Assembly (NCBI GenBank): GCA_033816765.1
Contig: CM066287.1
Span: forward strand, 3,472,001-3,536,000
Length of the DNA: 64,000 bases
Source: Nothopassalora personata
Taxonomy: Eukaryota; Ascomycota; Dothideomycetes; Mycosphaerellales; Mycosphaerellaceae
Direction of reading: 5' to 3'
Every line of letters starts with the position of its first letter. Position 1 is the stretch's first letter. The position numbers and the translations under genes were made by a program. A model generated the notes under the pieces. The model made no database searches, had not been told where the DNA came from, and saw only the letters and a list, made by a program, of their open reading frames with translations. Of this stretch, positions 55,434-64,000 are shown piece by piece.

Positions 55434-55639
55434 TGTCACGGCCGCTCCGCAAGTGAAGGATTTGGGATGGATCACGTGACCTCAGAGCACGTGACCAGGA
55501 TGACTCAGCCCGGCCCGAAGCCGACCCGCGACACCTCGGCCCTTAAGTATAGGCCTCGACCTTAGAACCTACTTCTCTCTTTAGCTATCGACTTTGTTAA
55601 TACTACACCCCTGCACTCTCGCACTGTAGCCTCGTGACA
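55434..55639 (+). repeat. 5' LTR of Gypsy element 2
   Basis: Contains two CACGTGACC boxes (55473-55481 and 55488-55496), a TATA-like AAGTATAGG near 55546, and a CT-rich tract just before AGCTATCGA (55583-55591), the probable RNA start given its match to the primer site. Confidence 0.92.
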
Positions 55640-55641
55640 CT

Positions 55642-55650
55642 TCGATAGCT
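55642..55650 (+). other. Putative self-primer binding site of Gypsy element 2
   Basis: TCGATAGCT starts two bases after the 5' LTR and is complementary to AGCTATCGA at 55583-55591 in the LTR. Confidence 0.55.
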
Positions 55651-55798
55651 CGCCAACAAGGACGCTGCCACATTCAGCGCCGCTCAGCTCAAAAATCGCG
55701 ACATCGCGACTCCTCGAAATCCCCGACTCGCACTAGCGCAAAGATAGCGCAGTGCTCTCTCTTTCCCCGAGTCGCCAGAAAGGCGCACGTCGGCCAGC

Positions 55799-57871
55799 AT
55801 GGCCAGACTAAATCAACCTGGCGGCGGCGCCGATACTCAACGTGTCGAGCGCCGTTCGCGACTGACTCGAAACTCAGAACTCTTCACGCGATCCGATCAG
55901 CACACCCAGTCCGATGACTCCGTTGCGATAGATCCCTACACCAAATACGCCGAACAGGAACGAGCGATTCTCGATGAACTTCCCGAGGATGAGGAGGAAG
56001 AGGCATCACAAATCCCAGACACATTCAACCTCGCAGCATTGATACACGAGAGTGATGTTGATAGCCACATGAACGACGACGGCACGAAGGATACCTCACG
56101 AAAGGACTTTGCCGTTGATTGGACAGACACACAAGGTCGCTCGGGCACCTACCGCATCCCACTCGAACAGCTGCAGTCACTCGATGCGACCCAGCTTCAC
56201 GAACACGTCAAGAGCCAACCACAAGCCATCTCGTACGCACTTCGTAAGCTCGAGGCCGATCACCGCCAAGCCATCCTGGATGGGGCGGCGCTGTTCGATG
56301 CCAATGAGCTGAACAAGAAGAAGTTCGAGGAGGTCTTCACAGAACTTCAGCACACTGCGAAATCTGAACACGAGTTGAGGCAGGAAGCCGACACCTGGTA
56401 TAACAACACTAAGGCTGCTGAGAAAGAGGTCGACGCGCTTAAGGACAAAGTCAAGGAACTAGACTCTCTAGTTCCTGACGACACCGCACCTACCGCTACC
56501 GATATAGCAGGTCTTCAACAAACCATTCAGAAACTCAAGCAGGACCTTGAGGACGCCAAGCGCGGTCGTCCTGCTGAGAAGCCCAAGGAACGCTCCGCCC
56601 GTGAACTCTCTTTGTCTCGACGTCGCCGCGGCGACAAGCCTGCCGACAATCCTGAGAAGCCTACTGAGGAGGCTGAAAAGGAGTCTGCACCTAGCAAGGA
56701 GCGCAAGGAGCGCAGCAATCCTTACGACTCCGACTCATCCGATTCATCTTCCTCCGACTCCGACTCCGACTCAGAATCCGACTACGACGCACGCCCTCAG
56801 CGCAAGAGCAAGAGCAAGGGCAAGAGCAAGAAGAAGGGTGAAGACGAGGACTTCGAAGTCATTCCCCTCGACTCAGTCGATGTCGTGCGTTACGATCCCA
56901 CCATGACAGAAGACTTCAAGACAAATAGCCGTGTCGACATGCCTAAGCCCAAGTTCTCAGGAGAAAACTACGGCAAGGACTCACCAAGCCTGGATGAATG
57001 GACAATCCAGGTGGGTAACAAGTTCTCTGTATCCGTCTTCAAGGACGTTCCGTCCGCCTTGCGCTTCCTGCAGGAGTGCACCACTGGTCTAGCACAGCAG
57101 ATGTTGCGAAACCACATCCCTCAGAAGATCGTCTTCGGCAGACAGACCACTAGCAAGCAGTTCACGTCTGTACGCAAAGCACTCAAATTCCTCAACAAGA
57201 ACTTCGGCGACTACGACCCAGAAGGAACGGCTCGCAACAACATGGACGCACTCAAGATGAACGACTCAGACAAGTTCTCCGTATTCTACGCGAAGTATCA
57301 GAAGGAGCGCGCGCGCCTACCACCTGCTACGAGCCGTAAGCAAGAGGCACAGGAACTCAAGAAGAAGCTTAGCTTCAAATACCGCAACCGCCTGGTAGGA
57401 CTGCCAGAGTTTAAGACCGCCGAGAGTCTGGCGGCACAGTGCTACCGACTGGAGAGTGAGATGGCTCAGCTTGATATCGACCTGCCACGAAAGGTCAACG
57501 ACAACAAGGACAACAAGAAGCCACCTGGCAAGCCCTCGGGCGCCGCACCAGGTGCAACTCCGCCAACTGTCGGCCAGGTGACACCGCCAGCAATCCCTGC
57601 TGATGTGAATGCACCACTCGGTCGCTCCCCACACACCAACCAGGCGTTGCTTCCATGGAAGGACCGACCTGAGCAATACAAGAACCTCGCACCACTCACT
57701 CAGGATCAGCGTACCCAGATCATCGCGAGTGGTGGTTGCCTACGCTGCCGCGGCACCGGACACGCGTCTGGAGCTGCCGGCTGTCCACTCGACCCGTACG
57801 AGCGACCCAAGCGCAAAACTGCTAACAACGGCATGACTGCTGCTGCAGCACCACCGGCGGAAAACGCCTAG
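55799..57871 (+). CDS. Gag of Gypsy element 2
   Basis: 690 residues. An acidic N-terminal part (LPEDEEEEASQIPDTF) is followed by a predicted coiled coil (about residues 180-265, LRQEADTWYNN to LQQTIQKLKQDLEDA). Next comes a highly charged low-complexity stretch with Ser-Asp repeats and Arg/Lys runs (about 270-350). The capsid-like region starts at MPKPKFSGENYGKDSPSLDE (about 380) and has the usual RFLQECTTGLAQQML and FSVFYAKYQKERARLPP helices. The C-terminal knuckle CLRCRGTGHASGAAGC is CX2CX4HX6C. It would form the particle and bind the RNA. It ends 7 codons after the knuckle's basic tail and overlaps the open pol frame by 46 bases. Confidence 0.9.
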   Translation: MARLNQPGGGADTQRVERRSRLTRNSELFTRSDQHTQSDDSVAIDPYTKYAEQERAILDELPEDEEEEASQIPDTFNLAALIHESDVDSHMNDDGTKDTSRKDFAVDWTDTQGRSGTYRIPLEQLQSLDATQLHEHVKSQPQAISYALRKLEADHRQAILDGAALFDANELNKKKFEEVFTELQHTAKSEHELRQEADTWYNNTKAAEKEVDALKDKVKELDSLVPDDTAPTATDIAGLQQTIQKLKQDLEDAKRGRPAEKPKERSARELSLSRRRRGDKPADNPEKPTEEAEKESAPSKERKERSNPYDSDSSDSSSSDSDSDSESDYDARPQRKSKSKGKSKKKGEDEDFEVIPLDSVDVVRYDPTMTEDFKTNSRVDMPKPKFSGENYGKDSPSLDEWTIQVGNKFSVSVFKDVPSALRFLQECTTGLAQQMLRNHIPQKIVFGRQTTSKQFTSVRKALKFLNKNFGDYDPEGTARNNMDALKMNDSDKFSVFYAKYQKERARLPPATSRKQEAQELKKKLSFKYRNRLVGLPEFKTAESLAAQCYRLESEMAQLDIDLPRKVNDNKDNKKPPGKPSGAAPGATPPTVGQVTPPAIPADVNAPLGRSPHTNQALLPWKDRPEQYKNLAPLTQDQRTQIIASGGCLRCRGTGHASGAAGCPLDPYERPKRKTANNGMTAAAAPPAENA

Positions 57872-60800
57872 GCCATCTTCTGAGCGCAACAGATGATGGT
57901 CCGACACAGGAAGTGTCACATCAGCACGAACACCATCCCCCACACGAACATGAACATCACGAAATGAGAACAGTACAGGCATTTTCCTTGCAAGCCCGAA
58001 CGAACACGCCCTCCTCCATAGAAGTAGATAAAGGACCCGAAGTCTCACATCACTTTGTGGTGGAGGGTAGGGCAAATGGAATACATGCATATACTTTTCT
58101 TGATGATGGTGCCAATTCTGAACTCGTGAACACTTCCTACGCGCACAAACACAAATTTCCCTTGTATGATATCGAACCCTTCACACTAGGCCTGGGTGAT
58201 GGCTCTCAAGCACCTACTATCATCACCAAAGCCACGAATATCGAGTTGAACCTCCAAGGCCATATCGAAGTCGTCAAATGCTTGGTAACCGACACCTGCT
58301 ACGACATCGTCCTTGGCCTTGGGTGGCATGCAAAGCACAGCCCACACAAGGACTGGAAACGAAGCGTGCTCACCTTCAGCGACGACGGATGCCAAGGGCA
58401 TTCACTTTACAAGAACGTCAACCTGCCAGTCGTGCTCCCTGCCTCCGAACCACCTCCGACGCCGGACCCCGACTACGACAGCCTTGAGCGGCCAGACATC
58501 AGTGACATATCGGCCTCCTCACCTGTCGAAGTCGGCGCCGAACGAGTCGAGCGCGGACGCAAGCACGACCCAGTTGACATTGAGCAAACCAGCCTCTACG
58601 AGTTGCAAAAGCTGTGCCGCACAAGAGGCGCGGAAGTGCACACCATGTGGGTCAACCCACGCGAAACGCACGCGTCGAAGAGCGCAGCAGATCCAGTCAC
58701 CGCTCAGGCATTGGGTCTGCATGCTATGACAGCACGGAAAGTCATGGGCGGCAATGCCGCCTTTGCATGCGCTATGTATGTCGAAGACGACTACCGCAGG
58801 ACGCTACGCCGCCGGCAGGAACACCAAGCGGAAGTCTACGCCATGAGCGCAGCAGATTATGATGTCTTCATGGAGAAACTGCATCGCAAGGAGAAGGAGG
58901 CTGATATAACAAAGTTGCCAGCACACTATCAGCACAGAAAGGACCTCTTCTCCAAGAAAGAATCCAGCAAACTGCCTCCGCACAGGCCTGGCCTAGACCA
59001 TGAGATCAAGCTGAAGAAGGACGCTAGGCCACCTTTCAAGAGGCCGTACCCTATCTCCAACAGGGAGTCTGAAGTGGTGAAAGCGTGGGTGGATGACCAG
59101 CTTGAGAAAGGCAACATCCAGCGCAGCAACTCACCAGCAGCGTCACCAGTCATCATCGTGAGGAAGCCAGGAGGCGGCCTGCGCGTGTGCATTGATTATC
59201 GCGCTCTGAACGCGATCACAGTCAAGTCCAGGTACCCCATTCCACTCATCCAAGATACCCTCAATCGGATCAGTGGCAAGAAGTACTTCACAAAACTGGA
59301 TGTCATCGCGGCGTTCAATCGACTACGCATCGCTGAAGGGGATGAATGGAAAACTGCCTTCACAACGCGATATGGCCAGTTTGAATGCTTAGTAATGCCG
59401 TTTGGACTCTGCAACGCCCCTGGGACCTTTCAGTCATACATCAACGACGCCCTTCGAGAATACCTTGACGACTTTACCTCGGCGTACCTCGACGATGCCC
59501 TGATCTTCAGCGATACTCTGGAAGAACACATCGTGCACGTGGACAAGGTGATGGCCAAGCTTCAGGCAGCTGGTCTCCAGCTCGATATCGACAAGTGCGA
59601 GTTCCACGTTCAGGAGACCAAATACCTCGGACTGGTCATTGGAGCCGAGGGTATTAAGATGGACAAGGAGAAGATTGTAGCCATCCAAGAGTGGGAGACG
59701 CCACGCAACCCAACCGATATCCTGTCATTCCTAGGCTTCTGCAACTTCTACCGCAGGTTCATTCGCAACTATTCAGGCATCGCTTATCCCATGACACAGT
59801 TGACAAAGAAAGATGTGCCATGGCTGTGGGATGACACCTGCCAAACAGCCTTCGACTGCATGAAGCAGGCGTTTGCTGAAGAGGACATAGTGCTCGCTCA
59901 CTTCGTGCCAGGACGCGAAACTAAGCTCGAAACTGATGCCTCAGATTTCGTCACTGCAGCAGTCCTGTCACAGAAGGGTGAGGATGGCGTATGGCGTCCT
60001 GTCGCATTCATGTCTAAGAAGATGTCACCCCAGGAGTGCAACTACGACATCTACGACAAGGAGCTCCTTGCCATTGTCAAAGCCTTTGAAGAATGGAAGC
60101 CTGAGCTAATTTCAGGGGACATCGACGGGGATAGCGAGGATACCGACTTCGAGAACCTCACTGATGAGAGTGGCAAGCCTATTCTCGTGTATTCAGATCA
60201 CAAGAATCTCGAATGGTTCACAAGCACGAAAGTGCTCAACCGCAGACAGGCCCGCTGGTCCGAGTTCTTGTCACAGTTCTACTTCAAGATCGTCTACATC
60301 CCTGGCAAGACCAACATCAAGCCTGACACGCTGACTCGTCGACCGCAAGATGTGCCTGCCAGCGATGAGGACCCGCGCCGACAACATCAAGAGCAAACCC
60401 TGCTGCCCGAGCACAGGTTTCTCAACATTTCACCTATGAAGATCCGCCCCGAAGGCAATGACCTTATGACAGAAATTCGCACTGCTTATGGTGCACCAGA
60501 AATGCAACAGGCCCTACGAGAGCTGGATGCCGGAGAACCTTGTGGACTGCTACGTCGTCACCGTATGGACGACAGCGACGCAGTCGCTATAGGCGGCCTG
60601 ATCTACATGAAGAATAGGTACGGCGGATACAACGTGTTCGTGCCTGATGCTCCGGATCTGCGCTTCGAGGTGTTCAAGGCCTATCACAGCACCCCTTCTG
60701 CAGGGCATCCAGGTCGAGCAAAGACCTTCGAACTGATTACGCGCGATTTCATCTGGCCCGGCCTCTCGCAGTACGTCCGCAACAAGGTCTTTAAGTGCCA

Positions 60801-62499
60801 CGAATGCCGCTCGTCCAAGCCTTCGCAGACCCAATACCCAGGCCTGCTGAAGCCCCTGCCTATTCCTTTTGAGTTATGGGACGAGATTGCTATGGACTTC
60901 GTAGTGGGACTGCCAGAGAGCACCGACTGCAATGGCGTCACATACACTAACGCTCTCACAATCACGGATCGCACAGGCAAAGGTTGTCACATGATCCCCG
61001 TCAAGGAGATGACGGCTGAGTACATCGCCGAAGTCTTCGTGCGAGACTACTACCGCCTGCATGGTGCGCCGCTATCCATTGTCACCGATCGAGGGAGCCA
61101 GTGGCTGTCAGCTTTCTGGCAGCGCTTCTGCGAACTAGTCGGCATAGACCACAAGCTGTCTACAGCCTTCCACCCTGAGACGGATGGGCAGTCTGAGAAC
61201 ACTAACAAGGAAATGGAGAAGTATCTCCGCGTCTTTATCGACTACGCACAAGGAGATTGGGTGCAGTGGCTACCCCTTGCGGAGTTTGCGAAGAACAACC
61301 ACGCTACTGAAGCCACTGGTGTGTCGCCTTTCTTCGCTGAGCGAGGCCGCAATCCTCGCACAGGTAACTTTAACGGCGATACACTGCCTAAGCGCCTCAT
61401 GCCGACCAAGCAACGTCTGAGCGCTGAGGGAGCAGAGCGGTTCGCCCAGCAAATGAAGGACCTCCACGCACATCTCCATGAATGCTTGCGTTACGACCAA
61501 GCCCTGCAAGCTGATAATGCCAACATGCACCGCACGGTGCCGCCACGATACGAGCCAGGCGACCATGTCTACATCAACACCAAGAACTGGAAGTCATCAC
61601 GCCCAGCGAAGAAGCTCGACGTCAAGTGGTTTGGACCAGTGACTGTCACTACCGCACTCGGTGAGAATGCTTACAGTGTTGCCCTTCCAGATAAGATCCG
61701 CGTACACAACTCTTTCCACTCAAATCTCCTCAGACTCGCAGATCCGGAAGATGATGCGAGGCCGCCACCGATCGAAGTCACGGACGAGACCGGCAACACG
61801 TTCAAGACCTGGGAGGTTGAGCGTATCCTGGACTCCAAACCGAAGGGCAGAGGCATTACCATGCTAGTGAAATGGAAAGGTTACTTGGACAGTGAGTCTA
61901 CTTGGGAGCCCGCGAGCGTAGTGTGCAAAGATGCACCGAAGGCAGTCGCAGACTTCAAGCATAACAACCCAACCAAGTCCATACCGGTCAACTTTCATCC
62001 GCCACCTGGTTGGATCCCAAATGAAACGTTGCGCGATATGAGACCTGAAGCAGATGTACACATTATGGATCTGGCACCTCAGGTAACCACAGTAGCACGA
62101 CCGCCCTCTGTCGGCACCGGTGCTGTGGCTCTTCCTGTTGGTGACCACACGCCTTCTAATGTTGCTGTGGGCAATAGCGAAGGGGTTTCGGTGCCTGCTT
62201 CTAATGCAACGACGGATACAACGTCGACGGACGAAGCAATCGAGGCCGCTCAGATGGAGCTGCTTGATGAAACGGATGGTATGGAGGATGATGAAGCCTT
62301 CGCATATGCACTAAGGAAGATTCAAGGTCACACGCTTCGAGACGAAGGTGTTTTGAGGGGGGGGTGGTGTCACGGCCGCTCCGCAAGTGAAGGATTTGGG
62401 ATGGATCACGTGACCTCAGAGCACGTGACCAGGATGACTCAGCCCGGCCCGAAGCCGACCCGCGACACCTCGGCCCTTAAGTATAGGCCTCGACCTTAG
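57826..62499 (+). CDS. Pol of Gypsy element 2 with C-terminal chromodomain
   Basis: The frame is open from 57826, in -1 relation to gag. No ATG occurs before 57964, so Pol is made either by a -1 shift in the overlap or by restart at ATG 57964 (MRTVQAFSLQ). Order: a His-rich leader, protease with FLDDGANSELV, reverse transcriptase (IDYRALNAITVKSRYPIP, YLDD at 59485), RNase H (ETDASDFVTAAVLSQ), integrase with HHCC (AGHPGRAKTFEL, KCHECR) and DDE (MDFVVGLPE, VTDRGSQWLSAFW, NTNKEMEKYLR), GPY/F region, and chromodomain (WEVERILDSKP, LVKWKGYLDSESTWEP) with its aromatic cage residues. The frame runs on through the polypurine tract and 43 codons into the 3' LTR. All catalytic residues that I can check are present. 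Confidence 0.92.
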   Translation, partial: QRHDCCCSTTGGKRLGHLLSATDDGPTQEVSHQHEHHPPHEHEHHEMRTVQAFSLQARTNTPSSIEVDKGPEVSHHFVVEGRANGIHAYTFLDDGANSELVNTSYAHKHKFPLYDIEPFTLGLGDGSQAPTIITKATNIELNLQGHIEVVKCLVTDTCYDIVLGLGWHAKHSPHKDWKRSVLTFSDDGCQGHSLYKNVNLPVVLPASEPPPTPDPDYDSLERPDISDISASSPVEVGAERVERGRKHDPVDIEQTSLYELQKLCRTRGAEVHTMWVNPRETHASKSAADPVTAQALGLHAMTARKVMGGNAAFACAMYVEDDYRRTLRRRQEHQAEVYAMSAADYDVFMEKLHRKEKEADITKLPAHYQHRKDLFSKKESSKLPPHRPGLDHEIKLKKDARPPFKRPYPISNRESEVVKAWVDDQLEKGNIQRSNSPAASPVIIVRKPGGGLRVCIDYRALNAITVKSRYPIPLIQDTLNRISGKKYFTKLDVIAAFNRLRIAEGDEWKTAFTTRYGQFECLVMPFGLCNAPGTFQSYINDALREYLDDFTSAYLDDALIFSDTLEEHIVHVDKVMAKLQAAGLQLDIDKCEFHVQETKYLGLVIGAEGIKMDKEKIVAIQEWETPRNPTDILSFLGFCNFYRRFIRNYSGIAYPMTQLTKKDVPWLWDDTCQTAFDCMKQAFAEEDIVLAHFVPGRETKLETDASDFVTAAVLSQKGEDGVWRPVAFMSKKMSPQECNYDIYDKELLAIVKAFEEWKPELISGDIDGDSEDTDFENLTDESGKPILVYSDHKNLEWFTSTKVLNRRQARWSEFLSQFYFKIVYIPGKTNIKPDTLTRRPQDVPASDEDPRRQHQEQTLLPEHRFLNISPMKIRPEGNDLMTEIRTAYGAPEMQQALRELDAGEPCGLLRRHRMDDSDAVAIGGLIYMKNRYGGYNVFVPDAPDLRFEVFKAYHSTPSAGHPGRAKTFELITRDFIWPGLSQYVRNKVFKCHECRSSKPSQTQYPGLLKPLPIPFELWDEIAMDFVVGLPESTDCNGVTYTNALTITDRTGKGCHMIPVKEMTAEYIAEVFVRDYYRLHGAPLSIVTDRGSQWLSAFWQRFCELVGIDHKLSTAFHPETDGQSENTNKEMEKYLRVFIDYAQGDWVQWLPLAEFAKNNHATEATGVSPFFAERGRNPRTGNFNGDTLPKRLMPTKQRLSAEGAERFAQQMKDLHAHLHECLRYDQALQADNANMHRTVPPRYEPGDHVYINTKNWKSSRPAKKLDVKWFGPVTVTTALGENAYSVALPDKIRVHNSFHSNLLRLADPEDDARPPPIEVTDETGNTFKTWEVERILDSKPKGRGITMLVKWKGYLDSESTWEPASVVCKDAPKAVADFKHNNPTKSIPVNFHPPPGWIPNETLRDMRPEADVHIMDLAPQVTTVARPPSVGTGAVALPVGDHTPSNVAVGNSEGVSVPASNATTDTTSTDEAIEAAQMELLDETDGMEDDEAFAYALRKIQGHTLRDEGVLRGGWCHGRSASEGFGMDHVTSEHVTRMTQPGPKPTRDTSALKYRPRP

Positions 62500-62573
62500 A
62501 ACCTACTTCTCTCTTTAGCTATCGACTTTGTTAATACTACACCCCTGCACTCTCGCACTGTAGCCTCGTGACA
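62368..62573 (+). repeat. 3' LTR of Gypsy element 2
   Basis: Identical by eye to the 5' LTR; the pol frame ends inside it at 62499; followed by TATAG. Confidence 0.92.
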
Positions 62574-62578
62574 TATAG

Positions 62579-63756
62579 AGCATAAGCCTTAGACTTCATA
62601 GTCTAAAGAGCTACACTAAGAAGACCCTAATTAGGCCATAACACTATTCTACCCTGCCCTACACATTAGTAAGAAGAAGAGGGATAGGACTTATAAGCCT
62701 ATAAAGACTAAATAAGCTAAGGTCTATCCTAAGCTAACTAGGAGAAGTTTAAGATAGAATAGATCCTATTATAATTATAGCAAACTTAAGAAAGTATTCG
62801 CTATAATAGCTATAGATAATATAAAGAAGGGGAAGCTTACAGATCCTACTACCCTAACTAAAGCATTAAATAGACCTAATAGAGCTGAATAGATTAGGGC
62901 AATTAGAAAGGAATTCAACTCCTTAGAAGACATAGAATGTGTTGCATAGATCCTATTATAGAAAGTCCCTAAGGGTAGGAAACTGCTTATAGGAAAATGG
63001 GTCCTACACTATAAGTATCTTCCTAATAGGTCTATTAAGAAGCGTAGAGCTAGATAGGTAGTAAAGGGGTTTACTTAAAAGTAAGGAATAGACTATGTTA
63101 AAACCTTTGCTCTAACCCTAAGGCTACTAACAAGTAGGATTCTCCTAACCCTATGTACAGTTCTTAGCTAGAAGAGGAGACAGATTAATGTTAAAACAGC
63201 ATTTATAAACCCTAACATCGATAGACCTTTGTATATTAAACTACTAGAAGGGGCAGAACTTATTAAGAAAGCTCTATCTAACAAAGTCCTAGAAATTAAG
63301 AAGGGACTATATAGATTGAAACAAGCTACAAACCTCTAGTACTATGATGCTAAGAATGCTCTAGAAGAATTAGGCCTAAAGAGACTTGATTCTAATATAT
63401 GTCTTTTTTAGGGGGAGAATCTTTTAGTTCTCCTATATATAGATAACTTTTAGATCTTTAGCGATAGTGATTAGAAGATTAATAAGTTTATTACTAGACT
63501 AAAGAAGAAGTACTCTATTAAAACTGTTAACACTAACCTTTTCCTAGGCATGCAACTAAAGAGTGAAAAGAATAGAGATCTCTATGTCTCCTAAAAGCAC
63601 TGTTAAGTTAAGACCTTACAGGATACGTAGTTAGTAGCGGAGTGGAGTAAGAGATTAATCTTCAACTAGCTAATAGCTATAGGGCATGTAGCAATATATT
63701 AGGAACCAATGTATTGATTGTGTTAGATGTCTATCTAAGCTAAAGGGGAGAGAAGG
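62579..63756 (+). pseudogene. Copia B reverse transcriptase remnant
   Basis: Resumes after the Gypsy insertion. Legible blocks: IRKEFNSLEDIECV, LLIGKWVLHYKYLPN, VVKGFT and GIDYVKTFALTLRLL, INVKTAFINPNIDRPLYIKL, LEIKKGLYRLKQATNL*YY, LLVLLYIDNF*IFSD (active site YVDD changed to YIDN) and NLFLGMQLKS. These are the ordered motifs of a Ty1/copia polymerase. The active-site change GAC to AAC is itself a G-to-A transition. The copy is dead. Confidence 0.82.
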
Positions 63757-64000
63757 TGTCTTCCGACAAGCTAAGTTATCGTAGATGCCTTAGGCTATTA
63801 GATCACAACCTAACTGTTAGCTCCCCTTAAGATGCTACATCTTAACACTCCTACTTATCTTACATAGGAGGTTATAGTCTACTCTTCTCCTGTTAGTAGT
63901 ATTTAGACCTCTATAATAGGTTAAGCTAGCTTATAAACCTCTAGAAGTGTAGACTAGTCTTTAGCTTTATAAACCTATCTATAACTATCTTAGATGTTAG

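Larger units (their letters stand above)
55434..62573 (+). mobile_element. Young, apparently intact Gypsy chromovirus (element 2)
   Basis: LTRs of 206 bp at 55434-55639 and 62368-62573 are identical by eye, with TGTCACG/CGTGACA inverted ends and TSD TATAG (55429-55433 and 62574-62578). Gag and Pol are both open over their full length, and a G-rich polypurine tract (TTTTGAGGGGGGGG) precedes the 3' LTR. There is no sign of RIP. It is the only copy here that looks capable of its own transposition. Confidence 0.95.
52266..64000 (+). mobile_element. Copia B: second RIP-degraded copia element, split by Gypsy element 2
   Basis: Starts abruptly beside the Copia A 3' LTR without a visible 5' LTR. Order is gag, zinc knuckle, protease, integrase, then the inserted Gypsy element (55434-62573), then reverse transcriptase. 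A purine tract (AAAGGGGAGAGAAGG, 63742-63756) followed by TGTCTTCC at 63757 may be the start of a 3' LTR. If so, RNase H has been lost, since only about 150 bases separate it from reverse transcriptase. It runs past the window end. Confidence 0.75.

Noticed and set aside
57913..57915. GTG as start codon of Gypsy 2 Pol
   Set aside because: Fungi rarely use GTG; the frame is open further upstream in overlap with gag, so frameshift or restart at ATG 57964 is more likely.
30400..64000. Centromere or rDNA
   Set aside because: No rRNA sequence or satellite array is seen; everything legible is nested LTR retrotransposon. Centromere status cannot be judged from sequence alone.

Overview
The window is nuclear DNA of a filamentous ascomycete (Pezizomycotina; the gene set and intron style suit a Dothideomycete, but the class is inference). 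Genes are short and dense, introns are mostly 47-140 nt with GT..AG ends, and the repeats carry C-to-T decay at CpA/TpG, the mark of repeat-induced point mutation (RIP).

Left part (1 to about 29,380) is ordinary euchromatin with housekeeping genes: the 3' end of SAC1, an unrecognised small spliced gene, a PHO85-type CDK, a KHA1-type K+/H+ antiporter, a patatin-type lipase, a small cupin, a cytochrome b5-acyl-CoA dehydrogenase fusion, 6-phosphogluconolactonase, a TPR protein, RLP24, PAM18, an NmrA-like reductase, a SnoaL-like protein, ribosomal protein eL24, a dead biotin-carboxylase gene, GPI14 and CCC1. It ends in a dead acid phosphatase gene that already shows a RIP-type stop. RLP24 and eL24, which exchange on the pre-60S ribosome, lie 3.6 kb apart.

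Right part (about 30,400-64,000) is a nest of LTR retrotransposons that can be resolved to the base from target-site duplications (TSDs). A RIP-degraded Ty1/copia element (Copia A, 30,418-52,260, TSD ATAAG) holds a RIP-degraded minus-strand chromovirus (32,410-46,404, TSD AATAA) and a 625-bp miniature LTR element (49,460-50,084, TSD CTAGT). The chromovirus is itself split by an almost clean Gypsy element (34,588-41,494, TSD ACGCT, identical LTRs, two nonsense codons) and by a clean 384-bp solo LTR (44,717-45,100, TSD CTACG). A second degraded copia (Copia B, about 52,270 to the window end) is split by an intact Gypsy chromovirus (55,434-62,573, TSD TATAG, identical LTRs, open gag and pol).

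Two themes stand out. First, all four paired-LTR Gypsy/miniature elements carry, 1-3 nt inside the 5' LTR, a 9-12 nt stretch complementary to a stretch inside their own LTR. This is the arrangement of Tf1-type self-primed reverse transcription, and it includes the miniature element, which has no coding capacity. Second, there are two age classes: old copies saturated with CpA-to-TpA change (CAG/CTG almost gone, CpG kept) and young copies with identical LTRs and almost no such change. RIP therefore acted strongly in the past and has hardly touched the latest arrivals.
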